Shown one piece after another: positions 49,901-59,899 of a DNA stretch of 64,000 nt. Source of the stretch: Zonotrichia leucophrys gambelii (lineage: Eukaryota; Chordata; Aves; Passeriformes; Passerellidae); NCBI RefSeq assembly GCF_028769735.1, contig NC_088177.1, positions 20,931,599 through 20,995,598 on the forward strand, in the 5' to 3' direction. The translations under genes and the position numbers were made by a program. Under the pieces are notes generated by a model. That model was not told the origin of the DNA, searched no databases, and saw nothing but the letters and a program-made list of their open reading frames with translations. The number at the start of each line of letters is the position of its first letter. Within the stretch, counting starts at the first letter, position 1.

Positions 49901-52900
49901 GGTATCTGAAGCACCAGTGAAGCTTCTCTGTCAACTCCCATGAAAGAACCCCACCTTCCTTGTAACCAGTGACAGTAAAGCAATTGCTGTATTTAATGAA
50001 AGTGTGTAGAAGCCTGGTCTTTTTTAGTCATAAAATATGAAGTAAAAACATGATAAAAAATAAAGCAAGTTTTTCTGAAAATTGAGGTATAAATGATGAC
50101 ATTAATGTGAGGAATTTTTTACACCAGCTATGTCCCTGTGCCTCACATAAGAGAGAAGGAATGAGTTTGTAACCTATTGGTAAAATTATAATAATAATTC
50201 TGTGTTTTTGCAGAGAGATGAAGAGGGAAAAGAGCTTAAGAGAGGTTTTATCTTAGTGAGGGAGTACTATAAAAAGAAGACCAGACAAATAGTCGTATAT
50301 ACAATATGATATAATTAATTAGTTTGGCATTATGAGAGAAAGGAAAATATTAATAATTTGTGAAGCAGACAGTCATCTTTGCTACAGAATTAAAAGTGAG
50401 AAAGCTCTTATAAATGCTTCCCACACAATCTAACACCTCACCAAAGCTCAACTATGAAACCAACTTATTCTGCTGATTAGTGCTCTTCTAGCCATCTTTC
50501 CTGCATGTAAAACAGTAAGTCAGCCAGTTATGAAGCTGTCGAATGTTTCTGAAGTGTCACTTACCAGAAAGATTTGATAACTTACAGAGAAATGAACTGT
50601 TTTTCTTCCTGATCTTGATTAAGTACTGCTAACATACCACGTTTTGTGACAGTTTCAATTGTGGATTATTTTTGGTACTTGTTTCCCCACCACCGAGTAT
50701 TTTTACAACTTTTATCCAGCTCATTGCATCTACATTTTTTATCTGTGTGATGCAAATAAATTGGATCACAGTACCACCAAGACCCTTTGTAGCACAGGAG
50801 AAGAGAAGGCCTATTTTTAATCACCTATTTGTTTGGCTTCAAATGAAGTGGAAAGATGACAATAGCAAGAACTAGCAGCTCTGTCTAGCAGGTACAAAGG
50901 CCACCTCTGAAAGCATGCAAGATGAAAAAAGCTTATCAAAGCTTCTATGGAACTTCAAACATCTCAGCTTTCCCCCACAACAGCACATGGAAAGAGGTAT
51001 CTGGAGTTCAGCTGAAGGCCAACAGAGACCCAACTTTTAATGTGACTTTTCACAGGGAGGAAGGATATTGAAATATTTCTTAAGCTGATGATGTTGCAAG
51101 TGCCCAGCACTAAGTGCTGTGGAAGTTAGTACATATCAATCCCCTCATGCTTTCCAGTTTGCAGAGGGAAGACTTTCTAGTTTGCACAAAAGTAAGCAGT
51201 ACTTCTGCTGGCCCCTTTCATCACTAGTTCAAGGAAGCTACAAATTCCCAAGGAGAAACTCTACAAACGAGACTAAGGTGTAATAAGATAACAATCACCC
51301 ATTGAATATAGAACAGGATTCATTTTTTGCCTGTGTATACTGAACTATAAGAGTTTTTGGGGTCTGGCTACTGAGTTTCTAGTTTGATAAAAACATGGAG
51401 TATTTGCTCAGTGTATATATTTTTATTTATATAAAACCAGCAATCCTATATTTTTCATGTCAATGGCAATCTCGGCCCAAACTTTAATATTCATATCCTA
51501 TAGAAAACCTACATCCCAGGCACTGATCTTTCTGGGAAGAATAAAACACTCTGCTGCTTGTTCCAGCTTTCCACCCAAGCTGCTGCATCACAGGCTAGAG
51601 CATGAATGTCAGTAAATCCCACCCACAACACAGCATAGTCCAACAGATGTTACCCAGTTTCAGGTTTTCCCAGTTGTATCATCTATGCTGTTAGAGGATG
51701 TGGTCTTCTAAAAATATCACCTATTGGAATCATGTGATTATGTGAGAAATTCCATTTTCTTTGAAAGCAAGGTCTTGCTTTTTGCTGAATGAAGCAGACC
51801 AAACTGGACGTTTTCATATGCTACTCTTTAAAAACAGCAGTCAGAAAAAAATGAAGAGGAAAGGCCATCAATGAAGTAACTGAGATCTTTTTGTTCCACT
51901 GAAACTTCATAATCACTAAAAAATGTTCAGTGAAATATAAAAACGTGACTATGATTAAGGCAGCTTGCTATAAAAATAGAAATAGAAATAGAATTATGTT
52001 TGAAAAGTCTAAAAAGGAAAGAATAGTGAAATTTTGAGGAGGTAACAATCTTTTAGTTCATGGAAACATCTGCCATATTCCCTCGGCTGCAATTACTAAT
52101 GATTCCCAATGAAGTTTTGTCCCTTTCCTAAACTTTTCCTTGCTTCCCCCCTCTAGTAAACAACAAAATTTTTTAATCTGCCTTCAGGAACAATTTTTAA
52201 ATATCCGCTTCCTGCAATTTCTAAGACCTTTTATCAATAACTGTTGTGTGTAGGGGCACCACTTCTTAGCTGTGATAGAAGCTGCCTCAAAATAATTTTT
52301 CCATATTCAAGAAAGAATGCAGTTTGCAAATGTCAACAATAAATTGGTTTCAGTAATGCATAAATCCATCTGCTATGCACCAGCCTTCTTTGGTTTGGAT
52401 TTCATGTTACAACTCTTAGATACATCATCTGATTGCTGTTTATGCCTCTCCTAGAGGGAGAGCTCTTTAGTCATGGTTCAGACTGTTCCTGTCACAGGCA
52501 AAATCATCCATTTTCTGGTTGATTTTTCCGAACTCACTCCCCAGCAATAGCTTTTATCTAGTGAAAGCCTGTTATATCTTACCTTCCAAGGTACTTTGCC
52601 TCCAAACTTTTCCTCAGCTCCTCACACACATACATTCTTTGGCCCTGCAAAGCTCAAAATCAGTACTGAAGCCAGGAATTGTATCAGATCTGTTAGGAGC
52701 TACCTGGCCAATGCCAGCACTGGTTATTGGAAAACAAGAAATTAGACCCAAGGGAGTCTTGAGCAAAAGCCAGGACATTAGGAAGGATAGCAATAGGTCA
52801 GAAGTGTCTGCTCTTGCATGACCTAGGAGTCCTTGATGATTTTTGTTAAAATTTATTAAGTATCTGTGGAAAATAGCATTAATGGACATTCCCTACAGGC

Positions 52901-55660
52901 ATCAAGGCCTGACAGAGTAGTGAGTTCAGATTCATATATTCCTTCAAAGAGTGGGAAATCTCTAAACCTAAAATGATAGACTACTCATTGCCTACTCACA
53001 GGGTAGCTGTATGGGAAACCTTTTTCATCGGTTTTTCTCTGTCACATAGGACTCTGATATTTGAAAATGACAAGGAAAGAAATAGATAAAGAAGTGGATG
53101 AAAATGAAAGTAGAATATTGGAGGCTGGGAGTGGTGTATGCATATGCCATTGTCTTTGATGCAGACCTGTATACCTGTGAATTCCCACCCATCCAGCCAG
53201 AAACTCACACTCTCTGTTTCACAAACAGGCTGACAGATCTCCTAAAGAGGTGACGAGCACATCAAAAGAAGCTCTTCCTGATCCTCACCAAGCAGTATGG
53301 TCTCATAATTTGGCTGTCCAGGTAAGATACTCAGTTGTGTTTTAAAACTCCCCATTCTAATGAGCAGAGTTCTGAGACCAAATCCTTTCATCTTCGCTTT
53401 GCACATTCTTCCCAGAAAGAGTCATGGTTTCCTCTTTGTTGCATTTTCTGGGATGTACACTGATCTAGCATTTTCACCTTTCATTTTGGTACTGCTGTGA
53501 TCTCACAGAACACTATATTTGACTCGTGTATATAACAATTTTGGAGTGCTGATAGTGAAAGATGCTTGTCCCTGCTATCAGAGAAAAGCACAGACCTTGA
53601 GGTTCTGGAAAGCATACAGGACAATGGAAATTTCCTGAGGTCTGGGCTGTGCCCTCACCAGAGCTAGCTGCTGCATGAACCATAGGGAGGTAGGTATAAA
53701 TATCATCTCTGCAGGTACTGAGGCTCCACTCATCTCTGTAGTGCCAGATATGAATGATGAGAATATCATTGTCAATAAAATCTGAACTGAAATCTCACTT
53801 TGGTCTTCACTGCCACATCTGCTGATTTGAGTGCACCTACTACCCTGCCAGAAAATTCAACAGGGGAACCTGGCTTAGAACAAAAAGTAATAAAGCGTTA
53901 TATAACATTCTGCTCAGTGGTAAGGAAAGCCAAAGAAAATTAAGCACTACAGAAACAAGAGGAGGTTGGAAAAAGTAACAACTAAGGATGAAGAGAAGAT
54001 CAGAACAGAGAATCTGGGCAAAGTAATTTCTTTGATAATTAATAAACACCATAATTTTAGAGATTAATAAGATAATTAATAAGAATCAATAATTATTTAA
54101 GTGCAGGAGGCAAACACAAAATGTTGCTACTACCATATGTAAGACTGTTGTTTCTGTTCTGCTCTCCCAAGACCTTCACTATTCAGCTGTTTTAGTAACC
54201 TGTTAGTTACTTATGGCAGAATGCTTCCCTGGTTGTTGCAGACTGAATGTCTCAAGGAAACACAGGTGTACCAAAAGGAAATTGTCCAGGTGGGTGCAGA
54301 AGGCCTAGTTTTGGTCAACTTAGGGATCAGAAATAGAGGTGAATTGGAATATGCACAGGTTCTGTGGTGACATAGATTCACAGCCAGCTGTGGCCAGATG
54401 TCATGAGGTTGTAGATACAGATCCAAAGCATCTCTTCAACCAGGAGGGATAAGCTTGGAAAATAATGAACTTGAACTGCTTTTAGATTGCTTAAGAAAGG
54501 CAAGTATAGAGAAATTGCCAAGGAAAGGAAATCAAAGAAACAGTTGATTCCTGACTAGAGCTCAGACACATGATTCACTACTTGCTATGATGGAAAAAAA
54601 TTGCCCTGGATAATTATTCATGCTTTCTACAGCTTCTGCAAGTGGATCCATGAGTCAAACCTATTTTTCATCATGGAGTCATGGAACACACTTGCCTGAT
54701 CAGGCTGCACCTGAAAGGGCAGAAGTTTAGTCATTTTGCAGTGACAATAGATATATGGTCTTTTACCATTTTTTATCCCCAAACACTGGATTGTGAAAAA
54801 CTGGGGGGAAATACCAGACTAATGCCAGAATACTAAAATACTTTGAAAAGAAAGATATGTCATCAGATGCTACTTTTGCTTAAAGCAGCCCTTGTATATC
54901 AACACGGAGAGCAGTTAGCACCTGCAAACACTGGCAGATTGAGAATGTGAATGTCTTTGCCCAGTTGGAGGTGGTGCCAGATGAATGGGCAAGAGATGGA
55001 AAGCAGACTAAAAGAGCTATGAGATTTGGTGTTCTGGGAGCTGCTGCCACTACAAGAACATAGAATAAAGGGCTCTGGAATTTGGCTGCACAGCTGTACA
55101 GCCAAGAAGATGGATTCACAGCTGTGAAACAGGCACATGCTGCCAGTGTTTTGGGTTGCAAGGTGAAATTTTGATAGCAAAGAATCAAATTAATAGATAG
55201 TAGCTGAGAACTCTGAAATTGTTTTAAGCTCCAGTAGCTTTGTGTGTTGACTGGCATTTAGTGAGTGAGAGTGTCAGAGTGGTGCAAAGAAAACAGGATT
55301 TGAAACTAGGACAAGTTTTTTGTTTAAACATGTACAGGAGGTGCTGTCAAAGACATTAAAGCTACCTTCTGCAAGTGAGTAACTCTGATGGAAGTGAAAA
55401 CATGATTGGTAGAGTGTCTGAAGCACATCCCAGCAGCTGTAACTAGACCAATAGAACTGACAGATTGTAATGGTGGCTGGCTGAGGAGGAGAGCTGAGAA
55501 CGGAAGTGTTGGCATGAGCACACAGGCTGTCTCTGAAGGGTAAAACACAGGCTCAGAGAGAACAGGTTCATGTTGTCTTCACTGCTTTCTAACATGTAGC
55601 CACTTCCTGTTTCTCATTATTCTGAGAATGGTGAACAAGAAATGAACTCGAATTTGGGCA
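43981..55660. other. ICOS-CTLA4 intergenic DNA, no gene recognised
   Basis: 11.7 kb without a supportable exon. It holds an A-rich tract at 46089-46146 and scattered chance open frames up to 125 codons (54880-55257, minus strand) with no domain pattern. No CR1 or LTR was recognised by eye. Confidence 0.5.
46089..46146 (+). repeat. A-rich simple repeat
   Basis: A run of about 25 A followed by CAAAAACC/AACC-type interruptions and further A runs. It could be an old retroposed poly(A) tail, but no parent element is recognisable upstream and no duplication was identified. Confidence 0.8.
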
Positions 55661-55673
55661 AAGCTTCAAGGTT

Positions 55674-55679
55674 TTTATT
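55674..55679 (-). terminator. CTLA4: Candidate CTLA4 poly(A) signal
   Basis: AATAAA on the minus strand, about 750 bp beyond the CTLA4 stop. Other hexamers occur much closer (56348-56353, and one overlapping the stop codon at 56427-56432). The distal one would give a 3' UTR of ordinary length. The choice is an inference. Confidence 0.4.
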
Positions 55680-56427
55680 GAATGGTACATAACTAATAAA
55701 CAAGATTATACACTGTCAATATTTTCACGGAAAATAGACTTTTTAAACACAGCAACATACTTCTGCCTTTTGGATAGATGCTAATTTAGCATTTGTAAAA
55801 CACAAGGCCCCAGCAGAACTGGAGCATTCTCCCAACAAGAGGGCTCCTGCTGGTGCCTTTTCTCTAACCAAGCTGTCAGCGCTGGCTGCGAGACCATCAG
55901 TCAGCTCCATCACAGCACTTCTGGGACACAATGCTCAAGAGAGCTAAGATCAGGCTTCTAGAGCAGCAGTGTCATCAGTGCCAGCCTATGGGGAGGCCTC
56001 TGTGGAAGTACAGAGCACTAATGCCAGAAATTGAGCTAATAAATATCAATGCAGGGGAAAAAAATCAACATTCCTTTGTACATTAGTGTGCTCTCCTACC
56101 TCACCCCCCCCAGACTTGTGGATCAGCCTTGCAATGGCACACAAGTCTCTGTTATAATAGTGTTTGTTTCGGTTGATCAGTAGGCATGATGAAATTTGAC
56201 AGTGAGATGCTCAACTGCAACAGCAATAGCTCTTAATGCTACACACTTATATTACATATTGGTACAACACATCTCAAAAAAGTCAATGGCCTAATGTAGC
56301 CATCTTTATGTGATAGGGTTACTCTTCAAATATGAATACATATGCTATTTATTTTCCTCCAAACCACTGAAGTTACAAAGAATATTCTCTCACCTTCCTG
56401 TATGCTTTTTGTAAAAAGACAGTTAAT

Positions 56428-56598
56428 TTATTTCTTTAACTGAAATGAATTAGCAGACACTCCATCCCAGCTAGGAAATGGTTTCTCTCCTTCCTTGTTA
56501 CAGTTAACAGTGATATGGAATGGAATCACTTTTTTCTCTAGCTTTTCAGAAGGCATTTTCACATAGACTCCAGTAGTGAGACATCGTCTTCTCTTTAT
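56428..56598 (-). CDS. CTLA4: CTLA4 cytoplasmic-tail exon, extended
   Basis: The acceptor is atatgttacag. The tail starts IKRRRCLTTGVYVKMP. YVKM is the AP-2 / SH2-binding motif that governs endocytosis and signalling. After that, the mammalian ending (…CEKQFQPYFIPIN) aligns without gaps to LEKKVIPFHITVN: the second tyrosine is Phe, and the position of the mammalian TGA stop reads TGT. The frame continues 24 more residues to TAA at 56430-56428. A further difference is a two-residue shorter spacer after YVKMP. Confidence 0.88.
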   Translation of the reverse strand: MKRRRCLTTGVYVKMPSEKLEKKVIPFHITVNCNKEGEKPFPSWDGVSANSFQLKK

Positions 56599-59500
56599 CT
56601 GTAACATATGGGAAGAAAGTAAAATAAACAGGCAAACACAGCCTAATCATTGAGCAGCACATTTTAGAGAAACCAATGGATATTCTTCCTCTACTGAGTA
56701 GAATGTGTCCTAGACACCTTTCTCTGCCTCTTAATACAAGATCTGTTAAGAGCATTTGATAGAGCATCAGGATGCACAGGGGCTATTTATGCAAAGGGGG
56801 AAAAAAAGAGTCCTGCCATTCATTTAGCTCTTTGAAGGTGCTTCTGCTTCAGAGTTCAGTGTTGGTTCAAAGCTAGGAGTGTTCACACCTGACAGCTTCA
56901 TTTACCTTCTAGGGACAAGGACTGATTGAAAAATCATTGTTTGGTTTCAAGCTCAGGTTCATTTCTAACAGACTATGAGTGCTGCAGACCCCTGTGGAAA
57001 AAGGCAACCCAGGCTTACATTTTGCATAGTTTTGTGCAGACATTTCTAGCTGTGAAATTAGAAATGCTTGAAGTTACACTTCCCCTATCCAAGGAGAATG
57101 TTGTTTAAATTTGCTTTGCAGAGGTGAATGATGAGAAAAGGAAAAAAATTAAATTCTGGGATTTTGTGTGACTCATTTGTGAAGAGAGAGTACATGTGAA
57201 GACTGTTGCCTTCAATCCCAAAAGCATCCAGGATTTTGCCTGGTTTTAAGCATCCAGCTCTATGCCAAGGCTCAGTCCAGCTGATGGAAGCTCAGTCCAT
57301 GCTTTCTAGTATGCTGGCAACACAAATGAGCCATAAATAAATATAAGTAGCAGGTCCAGCAAGTTCTCTTGTTTTGCATTATTGTAATAACATTGCACTT
57401 GCAAAGTGGAGCATCCCACTGGGTTTGTTCATGGTGTTCTTCCCTGTTCTCATTTCTTTCTCCTTGTCCTTATCACACAAAGGGGCATTATTAGCAGAAG
57501 GGGGCTGAGTTGATGGGACTTACCGCTTTGCCCACAAGAATGGCTGAGATGATGATACTGTAGAGAAAAAATCCTGAGGCAGTAGCTCCTAATACCCAGA
57601 GGTATATGGCAGTGTCTGGACAAGGTTCTGGATCTAAAACATATGATATCACACATGTCACGTCACACATGAGTCTCATAAGGAAGGCCCTAGAGTCAGT
57701 GAGTCAGTCTCTATGCTGCTTTTCTCTAGCATGTGCCATCCCAGGATACCACCAGGACTGAGCTCTGGGTCGCTGCCTACTCAGCCTCCAGTGAAAAGAG
57801 TTTTTATCTGTAGAAGAGCTCACATCTTACTCTGACTTTTGCACTTCTGTATCTAACTGCCTAGACACAGGTGTACACTGCATGGTGTTGCTTATGCTAT
57901 CATTCCTTGGCTATGACTATGCTTGCTTTGGGCATCTGCAAGGAGACCTGGATGAAATAAGAGCTAATCAAGATTTTCAGTGCTGAAACCAGTATTGACC
58001 CTCACTTCTTACAAACAGAACTCTGAAGACCTTTGAGATGTAATAGCTGCTCCCTTAACTTGGAAGTATCCCAGTACTGTGAACCTGCTTGCCTTACCAA
58101 TGACATAGAGATGTGTGCCATTTCCCTTGTTCATGAAATAGGGTGGGGGGTACATCCTCTCCATCTTGCAAATGTAAAGCCCAGTGTCATTTGCTTGCAG
58201 GCCAGCCAGCGTGAGGGTCACATTGTTTTGGCCAGGGGTAACGTGGCACTGAATGATCTTTTTCACAAAGAATGTTTTGAACTCCATGGTGTATGATGAA
58301 GCACAGATTTCTGTGATCTGGTCACCAGTCTGTTTAAGCAAAGTCACTCGAATTTCCTGTGCATTCCCGATGTTCTTGTATTTACACACCAAGCTGGCAA
58401 CTCCTTGCCTGTTGGCCAGCACAATTGCTGGCTGAGTCACTTCCATTACTGTAAGGAAGTAAAGAGTTTGATGGTAAGTGAGCAGTCAAGAAAGGATCTG
58501 GAGTCATTTACTTCAAACCTGTACAGTAGGAAGGGAGTTCTGCCACTTCCTGTTATCCAGTATATATATATATATATAATAGGGTGATTCCTAGAAATGC
58601 TGTTTTCAAAGAAGGGACTCCAAGACCACAATTCACATTAGCAGTACATTAATATTCTTTAAAAAGCTCAAGAAATGCTTTTATTACTAAAAATTATATT
58701 ATAAATCTCAGCAATTACTTGTTGCTTAAATAGTAGTTTATTTGGCCCACTTAGGCAATAAATGGCTTGCATACTTTAGTTTTCCTCAACACCATCTTCT
58801 TAGTATACATAAGAAACTAAAAAAATATATATATAGATGATAAGGTTGAAATTTTTAATTTAAAAACAGACTTTAAAACCACAATTTCTGCCTAGTAGAA
58901 ATATATTTGCATTTAGGAACAAAAATGTTGACATCCTATATGGAACATGGAACAGAATTATTTAGATAACAGTAAAATTGAATAGAAAATCTGTTTGTAT
59001 ACTTTTGTTTCTGATCTTTTTTCTCCTTACTTTTAACTAGCTACTCTCAAGCCACAGTATACACAGCAACAATATATTTCCCAAGCTAATATAACAGCAC
59101 ATTACAAAGCCTGATGAACAGACTGCAGAAAAAAAAAATCTTAAGGGGAAATTACTGGACCATTTACAACCTCACTGACAGCTTTGTGCAATTTCTATAT
59201 TCTATCATGACACATGATGGGATGGCACTGTCTTTTGCTTTAGTAAGCTGTGAGGACTCAGCATTGTTTTTTAATCTTATTTTATATCAGTCCATTTTGG
59301 GGCAGGGTTTATCTTGTCAGTTCTGCAATGCAAGAATTCCAGATGAAGAGTAGAATTTCTCCATGCATTCAAACCCCTATACCCATGTTATCAGCTGTCA
59401 CAACTTCACTTGCAGGGCCTGGTTTTTCAAGATCTTTTCTTCCTTCTTGAGCTACTCTGAATGTTGCCCAGTGTCCCTCAAATAGTACTGCTCTAAAGTC

Positions 59501-59711
59501 TGTGTCTGGTTTTCCAGACATCTTGCAGTGCACCAAGACCTCGCTCCCATTAGTCCTGTGTGTCACCCTGTTGAACCAAGTCTGACTCCGGCAAGGACAT
59601 GAAACTGAAAACAAGTCAACAACCCCAGATACTTGCCTCCTTCATCTACCCACCTTCAGCAATGGCAGTGGCTGTGCAGAGAAAGCTCACGGTGACCAAT
59701 ATTGAGAGCAT
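56428..59711 (-). CDS. CTLA4: CTLA4, inhibitory T-cell receptor (4 exons)
   Basis: Joined minus-strand exons are 59711-59654, 58448-58098, 57633-57524 and 56598-56428, giving 229 residues (human 223). CTLA4 is a type I receptor of activated and regulatory T cells that binds CD80/CD86 and inhibits or competes with CD28. Order: signal peptide (1-19); IgV (20-136) starting MEVTQPAIVLA, with Cys41 and Cys113 as the canonical disulfide, Cys68 and Cys87 as the second, and MYPPPY at 118-123; sequons NVT, NDT and NGT; stalk DPEPCPD with dimer cysteine 141; transmembrane segment (about 145-170); tail with TTGVYVKM (181-188). Junctions are GT-AG with phases 1-1-0, as in mammals. Oddities: the tail after YVKMP diverges and extends, and an extra Ig-like exon lies in intron 1. 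Confidence 0.96.
57524..57633 (-). CDS. CTLA4: CTLA4 stalk and transmembrane exon
   Basis: 110 nt, acceptor atatgttttag, donor AAAGCG|GTAAGT. It begins DPEPCPDTAIYLW, nearly identical to the mammalian stalk, with the cysteine that links the homodimer. A hydrophobic segment (VLGATASGFFLYSIIISAIL) and a short VGKA follow. It ends in phase 0. Confidence 0.95.
58098..58448 (-). CDS. CTLA4: CTLA4 IgV exon
   Basis: 351 nt, phase 1 to 1, acceptor cttccttacag, donor ATTG|GTAAGG. It encodes the whole B7-binding V domain, including the CDR3-like loop MERMYPPPY and the NGT sequon followed by HLYVI, all diagnostic of CTLA4. Four domain cysteines are present. The length is close to the mammalian exon. 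Confidence 0.97.
58561..58579 (+). repeat. (TA)n microsatellite in CTLA4 intron 1
   Basis: About nine TA units, roughly 110 bp upstream of the IgV-exon acceptor. Likely length-polymorphic. Confidence 0.85.
59372..59604 (-). pseudogene. Extra CD28-family-like Ig exon in CTLA4 intron 1 (relic or alternative exon)
   Basis: An acceptor (ttgttttcag) 49 nt after the exon-1 donor opens a frame in exactly the phase exon 1 needs (G|TT). It reads VSCPCRSQTWFNRVTH, then LVHCKMSGKPDTDFRAVLFEG, and stops at TGA 59371-59369. The pattern C-K-x-S-x(6)-FRA-x-L-x-x-G matches the B-to-C strand region of CD28/CTLA4 IgV exons (CD28: CKYS...FRASLHKG). The second half of the domain (F-strand cysteine, PPPY) is not evident. 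If joined to exon 1 it would give a ~97-residue secreted product. No convincing donor follows (GTATAG near 59384 is weak). It may be a decayed duplicate of an IgV exon or an alternative terminal exon. Confidence 0.55.
59654..59711 (-). CDS. CTLA4: CTLA4 exon 1 (signal peptide)
   Basis: It encodes MLSILVTVSFLCTATAIAE plus one base (phase 1), with donor GAAG|GTGGGT. The hydrophobic core and small residues before the join fit a signal peptide. The ATG has G at -3 and lies about 140 bp downstream of a TATA box. Reading through the donor meets an in-frame TAG within three codons, which supports splicing here. Confidence 0.9.
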
Positions 59712-59847
59712 TCCTGTGCTGGGACAGGCTGAAGGTGCTGATGCCCTTAGAGTTTAAGACAAACTGGAACTCTCAGGACTGGAAAAGAGGTGACACCTTT
59801 CAGGATACTGAATCTTCGAAATGTTTGAACCCACACAGAGCCAGTGT

Positions 59848-59857
59848 GTATATATAG
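59848..59857 (-). promoter_or_regulatory. CTLA4: CTLA4 TATA box
   Basis: The minus strand reads CTATATATAC about 140 bp upstream of the CTLA4 ATG. This would place transcription start near 59820-59825 with a 5' UTR of about 110 nt. Mammalian CTLA4 also has a TATA promoter without a CpG island. A GGAAAA core (59994-59999, plus strand), compatible with NFAT, lies about 140 bp further upstream; this is only suggestive. Confidence 0.65.
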
Positions 59858-59899
59858 CTTTGATCCCAGATGCTGTACCTGAAAGTAGTATGAAGCTTT

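Noticed and set aside
54880..55257. 125-codon minus-strand open frame with hydrophobic stretches near the CTLA4 3' end
   Set aside because: Lies beyond the CTLA4 poly(A) candidate, has no recognisable family pattern, and no matching splice sites were found.
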